Notes: generated by a model not told the origin, from the sequence alone. 64,000 bases of DNA from Prauserella marina (GCF_002240355.1 NZ_CP016353.1:6487001-6551000), one strand, 5' to 3'. Shown: positions 33,655 through 43,670, counted from the first letter of the stretch. Numbers and translations: made by a program.

Positions 33655-34578
33655 ATGTTGCGAGCAACCATCATCGCCGCTTCGCGTTCGCCGCGTTGCC
33701 GCTCACTCGTCGAGGGATTTCCTCCGGTCAGGCCGATCGTGGACCGGTTCGTCGCGGGGACGACGGTATCCGACGCGCTGCGGGTGACGACGCGACTCGC
33801 CGACGACAGGTACGTCACCCTCGATCACCTCGGCGAGAACACCGGCAGCAGGGAACAGGCGACGGAGACGGTGCTCGCCTACGAGACGGCGATACGCGCG
33901 ATCGCGGACGAAGGGCTCGCCGCCAGGGCCGAGGTCTCGGTCAAACTGTCCTCTTTGGGCCTGACTCTGCCGGTGGACGGGCCGAAGGTCGCGCTCGACA
34001 ACACCCGCAGGATCTGCGCGGCTGCCGAGGCCGCGGGGACAACGGTCACGGTCGACATGGAGGATCACACGAGCACCGACCGGACCTTGTCGATCGTGAA
34101 CCAGCTCAGGGTCGACCACCCGTGGACCGGCACCGTGTTGCAGGCATACCTGCGGCGGACGGAAGCCGATTGTGCCGCGCTGGCAGGGCCGCGTTCCAGG
34201 GTGCGGTTGTGCAAAGGCGCCTACGCCGAGCCGGCCGACGTCGCGTATCAGCGAAAGTCCGATGTGGACGCTTCCTATGTGCGCTGCCTCAAGCTGCTCA
34301 TCGACGGCGAGGGCTACCCCATGATCGCGACACACGACCCGAGGCTGATCGCGATCGCGGAAACCCTTGTCGCACGATCCGGGAGGCCGCACGGCAGCTA
34401 CGAGTTCCAGTTCCTTTACGGGATCAGGGTTTCCGATCAGCGCAGGCTCGCCGCCGAAGGGCACAGGGTGCGGGTGTACGTGCCCTACGGCAGCGAGTGG
34501 TATCCGTACTTCGTCCGGCGCATCGGCGAGCGGCCCGCGAACCTCGCGTTCTTCGCGAGGGCACTCGCGGGCGGCTAG
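33655..34578 (+). CDS. pruB: Proline dehydrogenase
   Basis: 307 residues, the single-domain monofunctional form found in actinobacteria. FAD-barrel motifs are present: EVSVKLSSLG, VDMEDHT, LQAYLRR, RLCKGAYAEP, IATHDPRL and the C-terminal YVPYGSEWYPYFVRRIGERP. It oxidises proline to pyrroline-5-carboxylate, the first step of the pathway, and delivers electrons to the respiratory chain. The true start is the ATG at 33655, after pruA; the longer open frame is only overlap. Confidence 0.96.
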   Translation: MLRATIIAASRSPRCRSLVEGFPPVRPIVDRFVAGTTVSDALRVTTRLADDRYVTLDHLGENTGSREQATETVLAYETAIRAIADEGLAARAEVSVKLSSLGLTLPVDGPKVALDNTRRICAAAEAAGTTVTVDMEDHTSTDRTLSIVNQLRVDHPWTGTVLQAYLRRTEADCAALAGPRSRVRLCKGAYAEPADVAYQRKSDVDASYVRCLKLLIDGEGYPMIATHDPRLIAIAETLVARSGRPHGSYEFQFLYGIRVSDQRRLAAEGHRVRVYVPYGSEWYPYFVRRIGERPANLAFFARALAGG

Positions 34579-34587
34579 GTGTATTGG

Positions 34588-34839
34588 CTAGGAAGCGGGT
34601 ACGGCGTCCTTGGCTTGCGCGCCCGCCTCCGTCGCCACTCGCGCACAGTGCGCGCAGCAGAAGAACTGGCCTCCGACGGCGATACCGTGTCCGATCACCC
34701 TGCACCCACAGTGCTCACACACGGGGGCAAGGCGGTGGATGGCGCATTCGAAGGAGTCGAACGTGTGCTTGCCTCCACCTTTGGTGTGCACCTCGAAAGA
34801 CATGTCGTAGTCGTTCCCGCACACCTCGCAGGTTGCCAT
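34588..34839 (-). CDS. Small cysteine-rich zinc-binding protein (prokaryotic metallothionein-like)
   Basis: 83 residues with nine Cys and several His: CEVCGNDYD, FECAIHRLAPVCEHCGCR, GHGIAVGGQFFCCAHCAR. This resembles the bacterial SmtA-type metallothionein fold and related actinobacterial zinc-ribbon proteins. It probably binds Zn2+ in the cytoplasm. It is single and convergent with pruB. Confidence 0.8.
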   Translation of the reverse strand: MATCEVCGNDYDMSFEVHTKGGGKHTFDSFECAIHRLAPVCEHCGCRVIGHGIAVGGQFFCCAHCARVATEAGAQAKDAVPAS

Positions 34840-34908
34840 TGCGTCGTCACCTCCAGATCCGCACGGCTATGCGAACGTAGGCATTCCCGCATGCGGCATA
34901 CGCAAACG

Positions 34909-36927
34909 TCACCGGGAAAGCCGTGAAGGCCACCAGACCCGTTTGCCTATGTCCACGGTCAGCGCGGGCACCAGCAGCGATCGCACGATGAGCGTGTCGA
35001 GCAGAACCCCGAACGCCACGATGAAAGCCAACTGGGCGAGGAACAAGATCGGCAGAACGGCCAGGGCGGAGAAGGTGGCCGCGAGCACGACGCCAGCCGA
35101 GGTGATGACGCCACCGGTGATACTCAGGCCCCGCAGTGTGCCTTCCCTCGTCCCGAGCGTCTTCGCCTCCTCTCTGACCCTGGTCATCAGGAAGATGTTG
35201 TAGTCGATCCCGAGCGCGACGAGGAAGACGAACCCGAACAGCGGTACGACCGGATCGGCTCCTGGGAAACCGAGCAGGTGATTGAAGACCAGCGCCGAGA
35301 CACCCATGGTCGCCGCGAACGACAGCACGACCGTGGCGACGAGCAACAACGGAGCGAGCAGCGAACGCAGCAGCAGGGCAAGCACCGCGAACACCACGAC
35401 GAGCACGATCGGGATGATCACCGCCCGGTCGCGTTTGGACGTTTCCTGGGTGTCGAGCAGGACAGCGGTTCTTCCACCGACCAGCGCCTCCGCGTCGGGA
35501 ACCTCGTGCACCGCCTCGCGAATGTCGCGCACCGTCGACACGGCTTGCTCGGAATCCGCAGGCGCGTCGAGAACGGCCTCGATGAGCACGAGCCCTTCCG
35601 CCGTTCCCGCTTCGTTCACCGAGGAAACCCCAGGTACCCGTGCTGCTTCCGCGACGGCGTCAGCCGTGTCGGCGTTGGCGACGACGAGCGCCGGCGATCC
35701 TGAGCCACCCGGGAAGTGCCTTGCCAGCACCTCACCACCGGTGACGGAGTCGACCTGGGTGAGGAACACATCCGACTGGGAGGTGCCGTCGGCTTTGAGC
35801 TGTGGCAGGAACGCCGCACCCACCAGCAACACGAGCGCGGTGACCATCCAGACAGCCCTCGGAGCGCGGCCGACGAGCCGGGAGATCCGTCCCCAGATGC
35901 CGCTCGACTCGGGATGCGGCGAGCCTGCCATCGGCCGGAACGGCCAGAAGGCGCCCCTGCCGAGCACCGCGAGCATCGCGGGAAGGAAGGTGGTCGAGGC
36001 GAGTAGCGCCGCGCCGATGCCGATCGCGGCGACCGGACCGAGCCCCTTGTTCGAGTTGAGGTCGCTGAACAGCAGGCAGAGCAACCCGAGAATGACGGTG
36101 CCAGCGGAAGCGAGGATGGGTTCGATCGTGCCTCGCCATGCTTTCCGGATGGCGACGTACTTGTCCTCGGTCTCCCTCAGTTCCTCCCTGAACCGGGACA
36201 CCAGCAGCAGCGCGTAGTCCGTCGCCGCGCCGAAGACGAGGATGAACAGGATGCCCTGGCTCTGTCCGTTCAGCGCGAGCGCGCCCGCGTCGGCGAGCAG
36301 GTAGACGACGAGACTCGCGAGGCCGAGCGCCGACACGGCGGAGAGCAGCACGGCGAGCGGCAGCAGCGGGCTGCGGTAGACGACCACGAGGATCAACGCG
36401 ACGACGGCACCCGCGACGAGGAGCAGCAGTCCGTCGATCCCGCCGAACGCCTCGCTGAGATCGGCGACCTGACCCGCCGGGCCCGTGACGTACACGGAGA
36501 GTCCGCCTGGCACGCCGGTGGCGAGCGCTTCGCGCATCGCCTCGACGGTTTCCTTCGGTTCGGCGCCGTCGAGCGGAACGACGAGCTGCAACGCGGCCCT
36601 GTCCTCAGAGGGCAGCACCGGCGACGGCTCGCTCGCGACACCGGCCATGCCCGCGATCTCACCCCTGCGCTCGGTCAGGAACCGCTGGTCGGCCTCGTTG
36701 GTGCCACCTTGCCGTTCGGCGATGACTATGGCGGGGATCGCCTCGCTACCGGTGAAGCGTTTGGCCAGCTCCTGGACTTCGGTGGCTTCGGCCGACGCTG
36801 GGAGGAAGGAGGACTCGTCGTTCTCCGAGACGCCGCTCAGCTTGCCGGAGTAGGGACCGCCGAAGCCGCCGATGACCAGCCAGCCGATCATGAGCAGTGC
36901 GGGAATCAGCCAACGAACCGTGCGCAC
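34909..36927 (-). CDS. MMPL/RND-family transporter
   Basis: 672 residues. Two RND halves, each with a large external domain after helix 1 (or 7) and a block of five helices; conserved stretches are FGAATDYALLLVSRFREE and VALGIDYNIFLMTRVREE. The size fits the short actinobacterial drug or lipid exporters (YdfJ/ActII-3-like) rather than large MmpL lipid exporters. A divergent MarR-type gene lies 90 bases away and likely represses it. The substrate is unknown. Confidence 0.92.
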   Translation of the reverse strand: MRTVRWLIPALLMIGWLVIGGFGGPYSGKLSGVSENDESSFLPASAEATEVQELAKRFTGSEAIPAIVIAERQGGTNEADQRFLTERRGEIAGMAGVASEPSPVLPSEDRAALQLVVPLDGAEPKETVEAMREALATGVPGGLSVYVTGPAGQVADLSEAFGGIDGLLLLVAGAVVALILVVVYRSPLLPLAVLLSAVSALGLASLVVYLLADAGALALNGQSQGILFILVFGAATDYALLLVSRFREELRETEDKYVAIRKAWRGTIEPILASAGTVILGLLCLLFSDLNSNKGLGPVAAIGIGAALLASTTFLPAMLAVLGRGAFWPFRPMAGSPHPESSGIWGRISRLVGRAPRAVWMVTALVLLVGAAFLPQLKADGTSQSDVFLTQVDSVTGGEVLARHFPGGSGSPALVVANADTADAVAEAARVPGVSSVNEAGTAEGLVLIEAVLDAPADSEQAVSTVRDIREAVHEVPDAEALVGGRTAVLLDTQETSKRDRAVIIPIVLVVVFAVLALLLRSLLAPLLLVATVVLSFAATMGVSALVFNHLLGFPGADPVVPLFGFVFLVALGIDYNIFLMTRVREEAKTLGTREGTLRGLSITGGVITSAGVVLAATFSALAVLPILFLAQLAFIVAFGVLLDTLIVRSLLVPALTVDIGKRVWWPSRLSR

Positions 36928-36941
36928 GGGCCTCGCCTTAC

Positions 36942-36954
36942 TTCGATCGTCGAA
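36942..36954. promoter_or_regulatory. Candidate MarR operator
   Basis: A perfect dyad TTCGA-TCG-TCGAA in the 90-bp gap between the divergent MMPL exporter and the MarR-type gene, followed by a half-related site (GATCGAAAT) and a possible -10 for the regulator gene. Confidence 0.5.
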
Positions 36955-37017
36955 ACATTCGGTGATCGAAATACTAAGCTAGGTCTTCCGACGGCGCCCG
37001 ACGGGTAGGGGGAACAG

Positions 37018-37491
37018 GTGGACGAGACACCGAGCGACGAACTACTCGTTCGAAGGTTGCGGCAGGTCGCCGTCGAAAACGAGAGATACATCGAGGCGCT
37101 TGGTGAAGCACACGGGATGCACCGCACCGACCTCAACGCCGTCGCCGTGATCATGGACGCCGCCAAGGACGGGCGGGCGCTGAGTCCCACCGAACTGGCG
37201 AACGCGCTTCACCTGAGTGCCTCGGCGACGAGCTCGCTGCTCGATCGCCTCGAAACGGCAGGCCACATCACGAGGGACCGCAGCGGAAGGGACCGCAGGC
37301 GAATCGAGCTGCACGTGCGCGAGGAAGCACTGGCCTTCGGAAGGCAGCTCCACATTCCGCTCGCCATGGAGTACCAGCGGGCGTGGGAAGCGTTCGGCGC
37401 CTCCGAACGGCGCGTCATCGAACGCTTTCTCAACGCGAGCATCGAGGCGACGGTGCGCGCGAAAAAGCAGAGCTTTCCCCGCGATCAGTAA
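37018..37491 (+). CDS. MarR-family regulator
   Basis: 157 residues. The winged helix shows as ALSPTELANALHLSASATSSLLDRLETAGHI then RDRSGRDRRRIELHV, flanked by dimerisation helices. GTG start at 37018 with GGGGGAAC upstream. Divergent from the MMPL exporter, which it probably represses until a ligand binds. Confidence 0.92.
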   Translation: MDETPSDELLVRRLRQVAVENERYIEALGEAHGMHRTDLNAVAVIMDAAKDGRALSPTELANALHLSASATSSLLDRLETAGHITRDRSGRDRRRIELHVREEALAFGRQLHIPLAMEYQRAWEAFGASERRVIERFLNASIEATVRAKKQSFPRDQ

Positions 37492-37561
37492 GGCAGCACC
37501 GCGGCACTCTTCTCAAGAACGGACTGAACCCGGGTTGACCCGGGGTGCTTCACTGGGTCAC

Positions 37562-37602
37562 AAGCATGAAAACCGGAACCCCCCTCACCGGTTTTCATGC
37601 TT
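37562..37602 (+). terminator. Strong terminator in the marR-lipoprotein gap
   Basis: A 15-bp perfect inverted repeat (AAGCATGAAAACCGG / CCGGTTTTCATGCTT) with an 11-nt loop, 70 bases after the MarR-type gene. The remaining gap up to 37802 shows no other feature. Confidence 0.8.
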
Positions 37603-37802
37603 CTCAACTTTCTCCGGCCACGACCGGAACCTTCCCCGTACTTCACGGCCTGCCCGTACCGAACCCGGACGCGACGTCGTGACCTGCACCTTCTCGGCTG
37701 TCATCCGTCGTATTTCGCGCATCGTCTTCCGACAGTCTCCAGGCAACCACCTATCGCAGTCGTAGGCGCGGCGAGTCACGCCCGCATACAGTTCCAGGAA
37801 GG

Positions 37803-38453
37803 TTGACGACAATTAAGCGGACACGAATCGCAGTGCTGGGCCTCATGAGCGCCGCCGCAATCACGCTGTCGGCGTGTGGCGGCGGCGAGGAGGGCGACGC
37901 CTCCGCCGCACCGGAGACATCGGCGAGCGCGGCCGCGCCGAGCGACGAGGTCGCCGCCGACGACTCCAGCGAGGCGCCGGCTCCAGCGGAGCCAGGCAGC
38001 GCGGAGGTCACCCCGCCCGGTACCGCGCTGAAGGTCGGGGACCGCGCGGTGGTTCCCTTCGAATCCTCGGACGCCACGGGCAAGATCGCGATCACGGTGA
38101 CGGCCATCGAGCCCGGCGACAAGGCCGAGTTCGAATCGAAGTTCGGTGACAAGGCCCAGGGCATCGACCCGGTCTACATCCGGTACACGATCGAAAACGT
38201 CGAGGGCGGCGACTTCAGCTACAGCTCGGCCCCCCGGCTCAGGGCGCTCGGCGCCGACGGAACGGGAACGGGCGTCATCGTGAGTGGCGACCTCGGCACC
38301 TGCGAGAGCGACAGCGCACCGAAGGACTTCACGGCCCCCGGCGCGACGTACGAGACGTGCAGGCTCCAGGGCGGCACTCCGGACAACCCCGCCGTCGGTG
38401 TCGAGTACAGCGACGACGACTACAGCGACGATCCCATCGTGTGGACCGCCTGA
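37803..38453 (+). CDS. Secreted lipoprotein of unknown function
   Basis: 216 residues. The signal ends ITLSAC (lipobox), then a low-complexity Ala/Glu/Ser/Pro linker (about 30-65), then a beta-rich domain (LKVGDRAVVPFESSDATGKI ... VYIRYTIENVEGGDF). This tether-plus-domain form is typical of DUF4352-like actinobacterial lipoproteins. The frame opens at TTG 37803 directly after AGGAAGG, so the start is uncertain. Two cysteines in the C-terminal domain (CESDS, TCRLQ) could form a disulphide. Confidence 0.8.
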   Translation: MTTIKRTRIAVLGLMSAAAITLSACGGGEEGDASAAPETSASAAAPSDEVAADDSSEAPAPAEPGSAEVTPPGTALKVGDRAVVPFESSDATGKIAITVTAIEPGDKAEFESKFGDKAQGIDPVYIRYTIENVEGGDFSYSSAPRLRALGADGTGTGVIVSGDLGTCESDSAPKDFTAPGATYETCRLQGGTPDNPAVGVEYSDDDYSDDPIVWTA

Positions 38454-38489
38454 CGGTTCCAGCCGACTCCGGCAATCAGTGACACCGCT

Positions 38490-38524
38490 TTCGGGTGGGG
38501 TGCCCTTCGGGGCCCCCACCCGAA
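38490..38524 (+). terminator. Terminator after the lipoprotein gene
   Basis: A stem of TTCGGGTGGGG / CCCCACCCGAA with an inner GCCC-TTCG-GGGC tetraloop hairpin, 37 bases after the stop codon. The rest of the gap to 38952 holds no gene; the promoter of the sigma factor gene must lie there. Confidence 0.85.
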
Positions 38525-38952
38525 TCGCGTTACCGGCCAGTAAACTCGTGGTCCACATCGGACTTGCCTGCCGTCGCTCCCGATGGAAAGCACCAGTGAG
38601 GCAGGCCACTACGGAAAGACTGTCATCCGGTCCGTACCTTTCCCGCAGTTACCGGGCATGCTCATAACCGTTCCCACCGGTCAGCACCATGATCATCGCG
38701 TTTTCCGAGGTCGAGGCCGGTGCCAGGACGTTGCCAGCAGGTCAATCCAACGTGGACGAACGGAAAATCGCAGCATTTCGGGCCCAACCCGTAGCGAACC
38801 CGCACACTACGGAAACCCACCCCTTCCGGACACACCCGGACCAGCTGTTTCCCCTCCGCTGGGCGAAGAACCGCACGTTGCCACGCTGTCAGCGGCACTG
38901 GTCATGATGAGCGGTAATACGCGGTGCCTTGTGTCCGGAAGTGGGGAGAACC

Positions 38953-39936
38953 GTGACCTTAGCCCTGATCGACACCGAAGCCGATGAGAACGCGAGCGGT
39001 GCCGACAGCCGTGCTGAACAGGGGCATTCAACTGACCCCGTGCGCGCCTACCTCAAGACCATCGGCAGGACCAAGCTGCTGACAGCCGAAGAGGAGGTCA
39101 TGCTCGCCAAGCGCATCGAGGCCGGGCTCTACGCCTCGGTTCTGCTGGCAAGGGATGCCGAAGGCACCACCCAGCGGCGCGCGGACCTCAAGATCATCGC
39201 GAGCGAGGGCGAGGCGGCGAAGGATCGCTTGCTGGAAGCCAACCTTCGGCTCGTCGTCAGCATCGCGAAGCGGCACATCGGGCGCGGTCTCGCCTTCCTC
39301 GACCTGATCCAGGAAGGCAACCTCGGCCTCATCCACGCGATCGAGAAGTACGACTACACGCCCGGCTTCAAGTTCTCGACATACGCGACCTGGTGGATCA
39401 GGCAGGCCATCTCGCGAGCGTTGACCGATCAAGCTCGCACCATCAGGGTGCCTTCGCACGTCTCCAACCAGATCAGCAGACTCAGCAGGGCACGCCGCGA
39501 CTTCGTGGTCAAGCACGGCAGGGAGCCGGTGCACGAGGAACTGGCGAAGGAACTCGACGTCTCGGTGTTCCAGGTAGTCGAACTCCTTGGCTACGACCAG
39601 GCTCCGCTGAGTCTCGACCAGGCCATGGGCAACGACGAGACCAACCCGCTCGGCAACTACATCGCCTATTCCGGACCGTCGGTCGGCACCGAGGACAACG
39701 TGTCGTACCGGCTGCTGCGGCGCGACATCGAAAGCGTTCTCTCGACGTTGAACGAACGGGAGCAGGCCGTGATCAAGCTGCGCTGCGGGCTCGACGACGG
39801 AAGGCAGCGCACCCTCGACGAGATCAGCAAGCACTTCGGTGTCTCAAGGGAACGCATCCGGCAGATCGAGAAGCGCACGCTGGCCAAGCTTCGCGAATCG
39901 GCCAGGCACCAGGAGCTCAAGCGCTACGTGTCCTGA
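38953..39936 (+). CDS. RNA polymerase sigma-70 factor, group 2 (SigB/HrdB-like)
   Basis: 327 residues. Region 1.2 ([20 protein letters not shown]), region 2 ([52 protein letters not shown]), region 3 and region 4 ([20 protein letters not shown]) are all intact. The long acidic region 1.1 of the primary sigma is missing, so it is a non-essential, primary-like sigma factor that recognises -10/-35 promoters, often in stress or stationary phase. The GTG start at 38953 follows GGGGAG. No anti-sigma gene is beside it. Confidence 0.94.
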   Translation: MTLALIDTEADENASGADSRAEQGHSTDPVRAYLKTIGRTKLLTAEEEVMLAKRIEAGLYASVLLARDAEGTTQRRADLKIIASEGEAAKDRLLEANLRLVVSIAKRHIGRGLAFLDLIQEGNLGLIHAIEKYDYTPGFKFSTYATWWIRQAISRALTDQARTIRVPSHVSNQISRLSRARRDFVVKHGREPVHEELAKELDVSVFQVVELLGYDQAPLSLDQAMGNDETNPLGNYIAYSGPSVGTEDNVSYRLLRRDIESVLSTLNEREQAVIKLRCGLDDGRQRTLDEISKHFGVSRERIRQIEKRTLAKLRESARHQELKRYVS

Positions 39937-39953
39937 ACGACCGGCACCACCAC

Positions 39954-40868
39954 TCACGTCGCGAACAACGCCGAAAGGGCGGGAGCGACGGCTCGGTGAT
40001 CGGCGACGGCACGCACCCTGCCGCTGCCGAGCCTCGCGAGGTCCCGAGCCAGTTCGGTGTCGTGCTCGCCCGAAGTGTCGAGCAGCACGTCGAGCCTCGC
40101 CAGTCTCGCCGCCAACGGGCGGGGGTCGGGACCCGCGTTGTGCACACAGTCCGAAAGCAGCAGCACTCTGGCGTCCCGCGCGGGGACTCTCGCCAGTTCC
40201 CTTCCCGCGAGTTCGAGCGGAAACTCGATGTTCGTCAGGCCGCGTGCCGGGATCCGCAGCATCGTGTCGAGCAACCGCTGTGGGCGCACGGGGTGCCCGA
40301 GCCGCGACAATGTCGCGGCGTCCGACCAGAACGCGATCACGGCAAGCGCGTCCCGAGCCAGTTCGGCCGCGAGCGCGCCGACCGTGGCCGCCGCCGTACG
40401 AACCCGCTCACCACGCATCGACCCTGAGACGTCGACGAGCAGCACGACCGAACGCCGGGTCCGGACCCGCTCGCGCACGATGATGTCGTCATCGTCGGGA
40501 AAAGGGTGCTCGACCAGCTTCTCCAGCGTGGCGTCAAGGTCGATGTCGTCGGAACCTCCCCGGTAACGCAGGCTCGCCAGTTCTCCGATTCCACGCCGCG
40601 AGGAAAGGTCGCGCCGGGGCCTTGCGACCGCGAGCCTCGCCGCGATCTGCCTCGCCCGCTTCACTACCTCCGGATCGGGAGCCGACTCGCCGGGAGCCGC
40701 ACGTGACTCACCGGCCTCCTCCGTGAACGCCGCTGCCCAGCTTCCCTCGCGCTTGGCGCCTGCACCGCCCCCGCGACCACCGCTCACCGCGACGAACCCA
40801 CCCGCACCGGCACCGGAAGCAGCCCACAACGTCGGCTCCTCGGTGAGGACCTTCGGCTTACGCCGCAA
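39954..40868 (-). CDS. VWA-domain protein (CoxE-like), MoxR partner
   Basis: 304 residues. A Gly/Ala-rich N-terminus, then a von Willebrand A domain with an intact metal-ion site (VVLLVDVSGSM, LTNIEF, LLLSDCVHN). It follows the MoxR gene by 42 bases. MoxR/VWA pairs act as chaperone-like units that insert metal cofactors or remodel partner proteins; the target here is not apparent. Confidence 0.88.
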   Translation of the reverse strand: MRRKPKVLTEEPTLWAASGAGAGGFVAVSGGRGGGAGAKREGSWAAAFTEEAGESRAAPGESAPDPEVVKRARQIAARLAVARPRRDLSSRRGIGELASLRYRGGSDDIDLDATLEKLVEHPFPDDDDIIVRERVRTRRSVVLLVDVSGSMRGERVRTAAATVGALAAELARDALAVIAFWSDAATLSRLGHPVRPQRLLDTMLRIPARGLTNIEFPLELAGRELARVPARDARVLLLSDCVHNAGPDPRPLAARLARLDVLLDTSGEHDTELARDLARLGSGRVRAVADHRAVAPALSALFAT

Positions 40869-40910
40869 CGGCCGCCTCCTTCGCAGCGGTGAGTCGGCCT
40901 CGACGGCTCT

Positions 40911-41852
40911 TCAACCAGGAGCAGCGGCGGCGGGTGCGAGCACGAAGTGGTCTTCCCAGATGCTCCTCAGTACGCCTTCCGGAGTGGCTTCGACGGTCTC
41001 GTCGAGGAAGATCCTGCCGGACAGCGCGACGACCATGGCCCTGAAGACGGTCTCCGGGTAGTCGGTGTGCCGCGGTGTCGTGGCGAGTTGCCTGAGCTGG
41101 CCCGCGACGAGCGTCAGGTCGATGGCGCCACGCACACTGCTTCCCTGCCGGATGTCCTCGTGTTCCCTGGTCGCCCTCGTCAACGCGACCGCGTCGGACA
41201 CCAGCCGTTCATAGAACGCTTCCGGCACGTCCGGCAGCGGAGCGCGCAACCGGACGATGCCGCGCTCGGCCTGCTCGTCCTGGTAACCGACAGCCAGTCT
41301 GCACAGCCGGTCGTGCACGCTCGTGGACAACCGCGTGGTGCCGACGTTGTCGAAGGGATTCATGGAGGCGACGACCCGGAAGGTCGGCGCCGCGGCGACC
41401 TCACCGGCACGCGGGATCGCGATCCGCCGCTCCGCCATGGCCGTCAGTAGCGTGTTGAGGGTGTCCTCGGGTGCCCTGTTGAACTCCTCGACGTAAAGGA
41501 AGGCGCCGCCACGCATGGCCTCGACGAGAGGCCCGTCCACGAAATTCTCCGCGTTGTAGTCCTCGCGGAGCACTCGCGCCGGATTGTGGTGACCGACCAG
41601 CTTGGCCGGGGTCAGGTCCGCGTTCCCCTCCACGAAGACGAGGGGAATGCCCCATTCCGCCGTGATCGCTCTGAGCAGGGTGCTCTTGCTGGTTCCAGGC
41701 GGGCCTTCGAGCACCAGGTCGCGGCCTGCCGCAACGGCGGCCAGCACGAGATCGAGCTCGACCTCCCTGCCGACCACACGGCGGCCCACCTTCGCTCTGA
41801 CCTCGCTGAGGTGATCCGCTTTTCCGTTGCCAGCGGCCGGAACCCAGCTCAT
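40911..41852 (-). CDS. MoxR-family AAA+ ATPase
   Basis: 313 residues. Walker A (EGPPGTSKSTLL), Walker B (GGAFLYVEEFNRAPEDTLNT) and sensor 1 (VVASMNPFDNVGTTRL) are present. It forms hexamers that work with the VWA protein encoded next. It begins 10 bases after the SDR gene stop. Confidence 0.93.
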   Translation of the reverse strand: MSWVPAAGNGKADHLSEVRAKVGRRVVGREVELDLVLAAVAAGRDLVLEGPPGTSKSTLLRAITAEWGIPLVFVEGNADLTPAKLVGHHNPARVLREDYNAENFVDGPLVEAMRGGAFLYVEEFNRAPEDTLNTLLTAMAERRIAIPRAGEVAAAPTFRVVASMNPFDNVGTTRLSTSVHDRLCRLAVGYQDEQAERGIVRLRAPLPDVPEAFYERLVSDAVALTRATREHEDIRQGSSVRGAIDLTLVAGQLRQLATTPRHTDYPETVFRAMVVALSGRIFLDETVEATPEGVLRSIWEDHFVLAPAAAAPG

Positions 41853-41862
41853 CCGGCCCTCC

Positions 41863-42702
41863 TCACTTCGTCGTGTAACCGGCGTCGACCTTCAGCTCGG
41901 TTCCCGTCACATAGCGGGCTTCGTCCGAGGCCAGGAACAACACGGCGTTGCTGATGTCCACCGCCTCGACCCATGGGACGGGCAGCGCGTTGGTCGAAGC
42001 GAACGCGGGGGCGGCTTCGTCCCTCGTCGGATTTTCAGCGTCGGGAAGGAAAAGACGATACGTCGCCTGGTTCTGGATCATGTCCGTGTCGACCGCGGCG
42101 GGATGCACCGTGTTGACCCTGATCGAGTGCGGCGCCAGTTCCAGCGCGAGGGTGCGCATGATGCCGACGACGGCGTGCTTGCTCGCCGTGTAAGCCACGA
42201 CGTTCGGCGTGCCCTTGATACCCGCCGTCGAGCTCGTGAGCACGATCGAACCGCCGGTTCCCTGCTCGATGAGGTGTGGGACCGCCGCCTTGCACGTGTG
42301 CCACACGCCCTTGGAGTTGATGTCGTTGACGTCGTCCCAATCCTGCTCGGAGACGTTCTGCGATTCGTCGCCGAAAACGAAGATTCCCGCGTTGGCCGAC
42401 ACGATGTCGAGCCTGCCCAGCTGCGCGACCCCATCGTCGACCGCAGCCTTGAGCGCCGCGTAATCACGCACATCCGCTTTCGCGGCCACGATGCGGCGAT
42501 CCAGCTTTTCCACCTCGGCAACCGTTTCCGCGAGATCGGCCTCGGTCGCGCCCTCGTAGAACCGGTTGACGCTCGGTACGGACTCACACACATCGACGGC
42601 GATGATGTCGGCGCCTTCCTCCGCGAGCCGGATGGCGTGACTACGCCCCTGCCCTCGCGCCGCACCGGTGATGAACGCGACCTTGCCGGAGACCCTTCCC
42701 AT
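41863..42702 (-). CDS. Mycofactocin-coupled short-chain dehydrogenase
   Basis: 279 residues from the ATG at 42702 (GGAGAAGGG upstream). The opening GRVSGKVAFITGAARGQGRS and HAIRLAEEGADIIAVDVCES is highly characteristic of the mycofactocin-dependent SDR group, whose NAD is tightly bound and recycled through mycofactocin. The catalytic Ser and Tyr/Lys are in SIVLTSSTAGIKG and VAYTASKHAV. An insertion SVNRFYEGATEADLAET follows the second strand as usual for this group. Substrate: an alcohol or hydroxy compound, unknown. A divergent MftR-like gene is next to it. Confidence 0.9.
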   Translation of the reverse strand: MGRVSGKVAFITGAARGQGRSHAIRLAEEGADIIAVDVCESVPSVNRFYEGATEADLAETVAEVEKLDRRIVAAKADVRDYAALKAAVDDGVAQLGRLDIVSANAGIFVFGDESQNVSEQDWDDVNDINSKGVWHTCKAAVPHLIEQGTGGSIVLTSSTAGIKGTPNVVAYTASKHAVVGIMRTLALELAPHSIRVNTVHPAAVDTDMIQNQATYRLFLPDAENPTRDEAAPAFASTNALPVPWVEAVDISNAVLFLASDEARYVTGTELKVDAGYTTK

Positions 42703-43003
42703 GAAAGCCAGTCCCTTCTCCACCAGGGATGTCGCGGGCGACGCACCTGTCTGGCGACCCGATGACACCGTGTTTCGAGCTGACGTAAAGTGCGTGGTCG
42801 GGCCAAGGCGGGGGACCGAGGTCCGAGGAGGTCACCACGATGAACTCGGGCCGGAGCGCGCGGGGAGGTCCACCCTCAGAGTGTCCACTTAGGACACCAC
42901 GCTTCGACCTTCACTTGACACCGGGTGCCGAATCCATTCGTAGATTAACGTCACCTCATGACACAAAACAAGAGCCGGGCGTCGGCAACGAAGGGAGGCG
43001 GTG

Positions 43004-43615
43004 ATGTCCACGGACAACCGCCGTAGAGGACGGCCGCCCGGCACCAGCCGTAAAGAGCTGCAACGCATCGCACTCAAGCTGTTCACGGAGCGTGGCTTCG
43101 AGGCGACCACCGTCGAGGACATCGCCGACGAGGCCGGCGTCAGCAAACGGACGTTCTTCCGCTACTTCAACTCCAAAGCCAACGTCCTGTGGAGCGACTT
43201 CGACGCCGAGGTCGCCGAAATCAAGGCCGCGCTCGCCGATGTCCCGCCGGAAGAACCCATGATGACCGCGATCAGGCGGGTCGTCGTCGCCGCGAACCAC
43301 TACGCCGCCGACGACGTCGCCGACATGCGCGCCCGGATGAACCTCATCGGTTCGGTTCCCGCGCTACAGGCGAGTGCGGCCGTGCACTACGACGCGTGGG
43401 AACGGGCCGTCAGCGAGTTCGCGGCGCGCAGGCTCGGGCAGCAGAGCACGTCTCTGTTCGCGATGGCCATCGGCAGAGCGACGCTGGCGACCTGCCGTGC
43501 AGCCTACGATCGCTGGTCGGCACTCGCCGACTCCGATCTGACCAAGTACCTCGACGTCGCCTTGCAGGCGCTCGCCTCGGGATTCGCTCCCGATTCCGTG
43601 GCAGCCGAACACTAA
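43004..43615 (+). CDS. TetR-family regulator, MftR-like
   Basis: 203 residues. The helix-turn-helix reads [20 protein letters not shown] then [20 protein letters not shown], the pattern of mycofactocin-system regulators (MftR), which sense acyl-CoA or metabolites and control mft genes. GGGAGG lies 5 bases before ATG 43004. It faces a mycofactocin-type SDR across a 301-bp gap, but mftA-F are not in the window. A generic TetR repressor of that SDR is the fallback reading. Confidence 0.82.
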   Translation: MSTDNRRRGRPPGTSRKELQRIALKLFTERGFEATTVEDIADEAGVSKRTFFRYFNSKANVLWSDFDAEVAEIKAALADVPPEEPMMTAIRRVVVAANHYAADDVADMRARMNLIGSVPALQASAAVHYDAWERAVSEFAARRLGQQSTSLFAMAIGRATLATCRAAYDRWSALADSDLTKYLDVALQALASGFAPDSVAAEH

Positions 43616-43670
43616 CTTGAGTTTTGACGTCTGGGTGGTCGGGCCGACGACCCAGACGTTAAAACTCAAG
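43616..43670. terminator. Long inverted repeat after the TetR gene
   Basis: 21-bp arms (CTTGAGTTTTGACGTCTGGG... and its complement with one mismatch) around a 13-nt G/C-rich centre. The arm starts one base after the TetR stop codon. It is probably a bidirectional terminator, but the A/T-rich arm and exact dyad could also serve as a regulator site for the gene at 43727. Confidence 0.65.
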
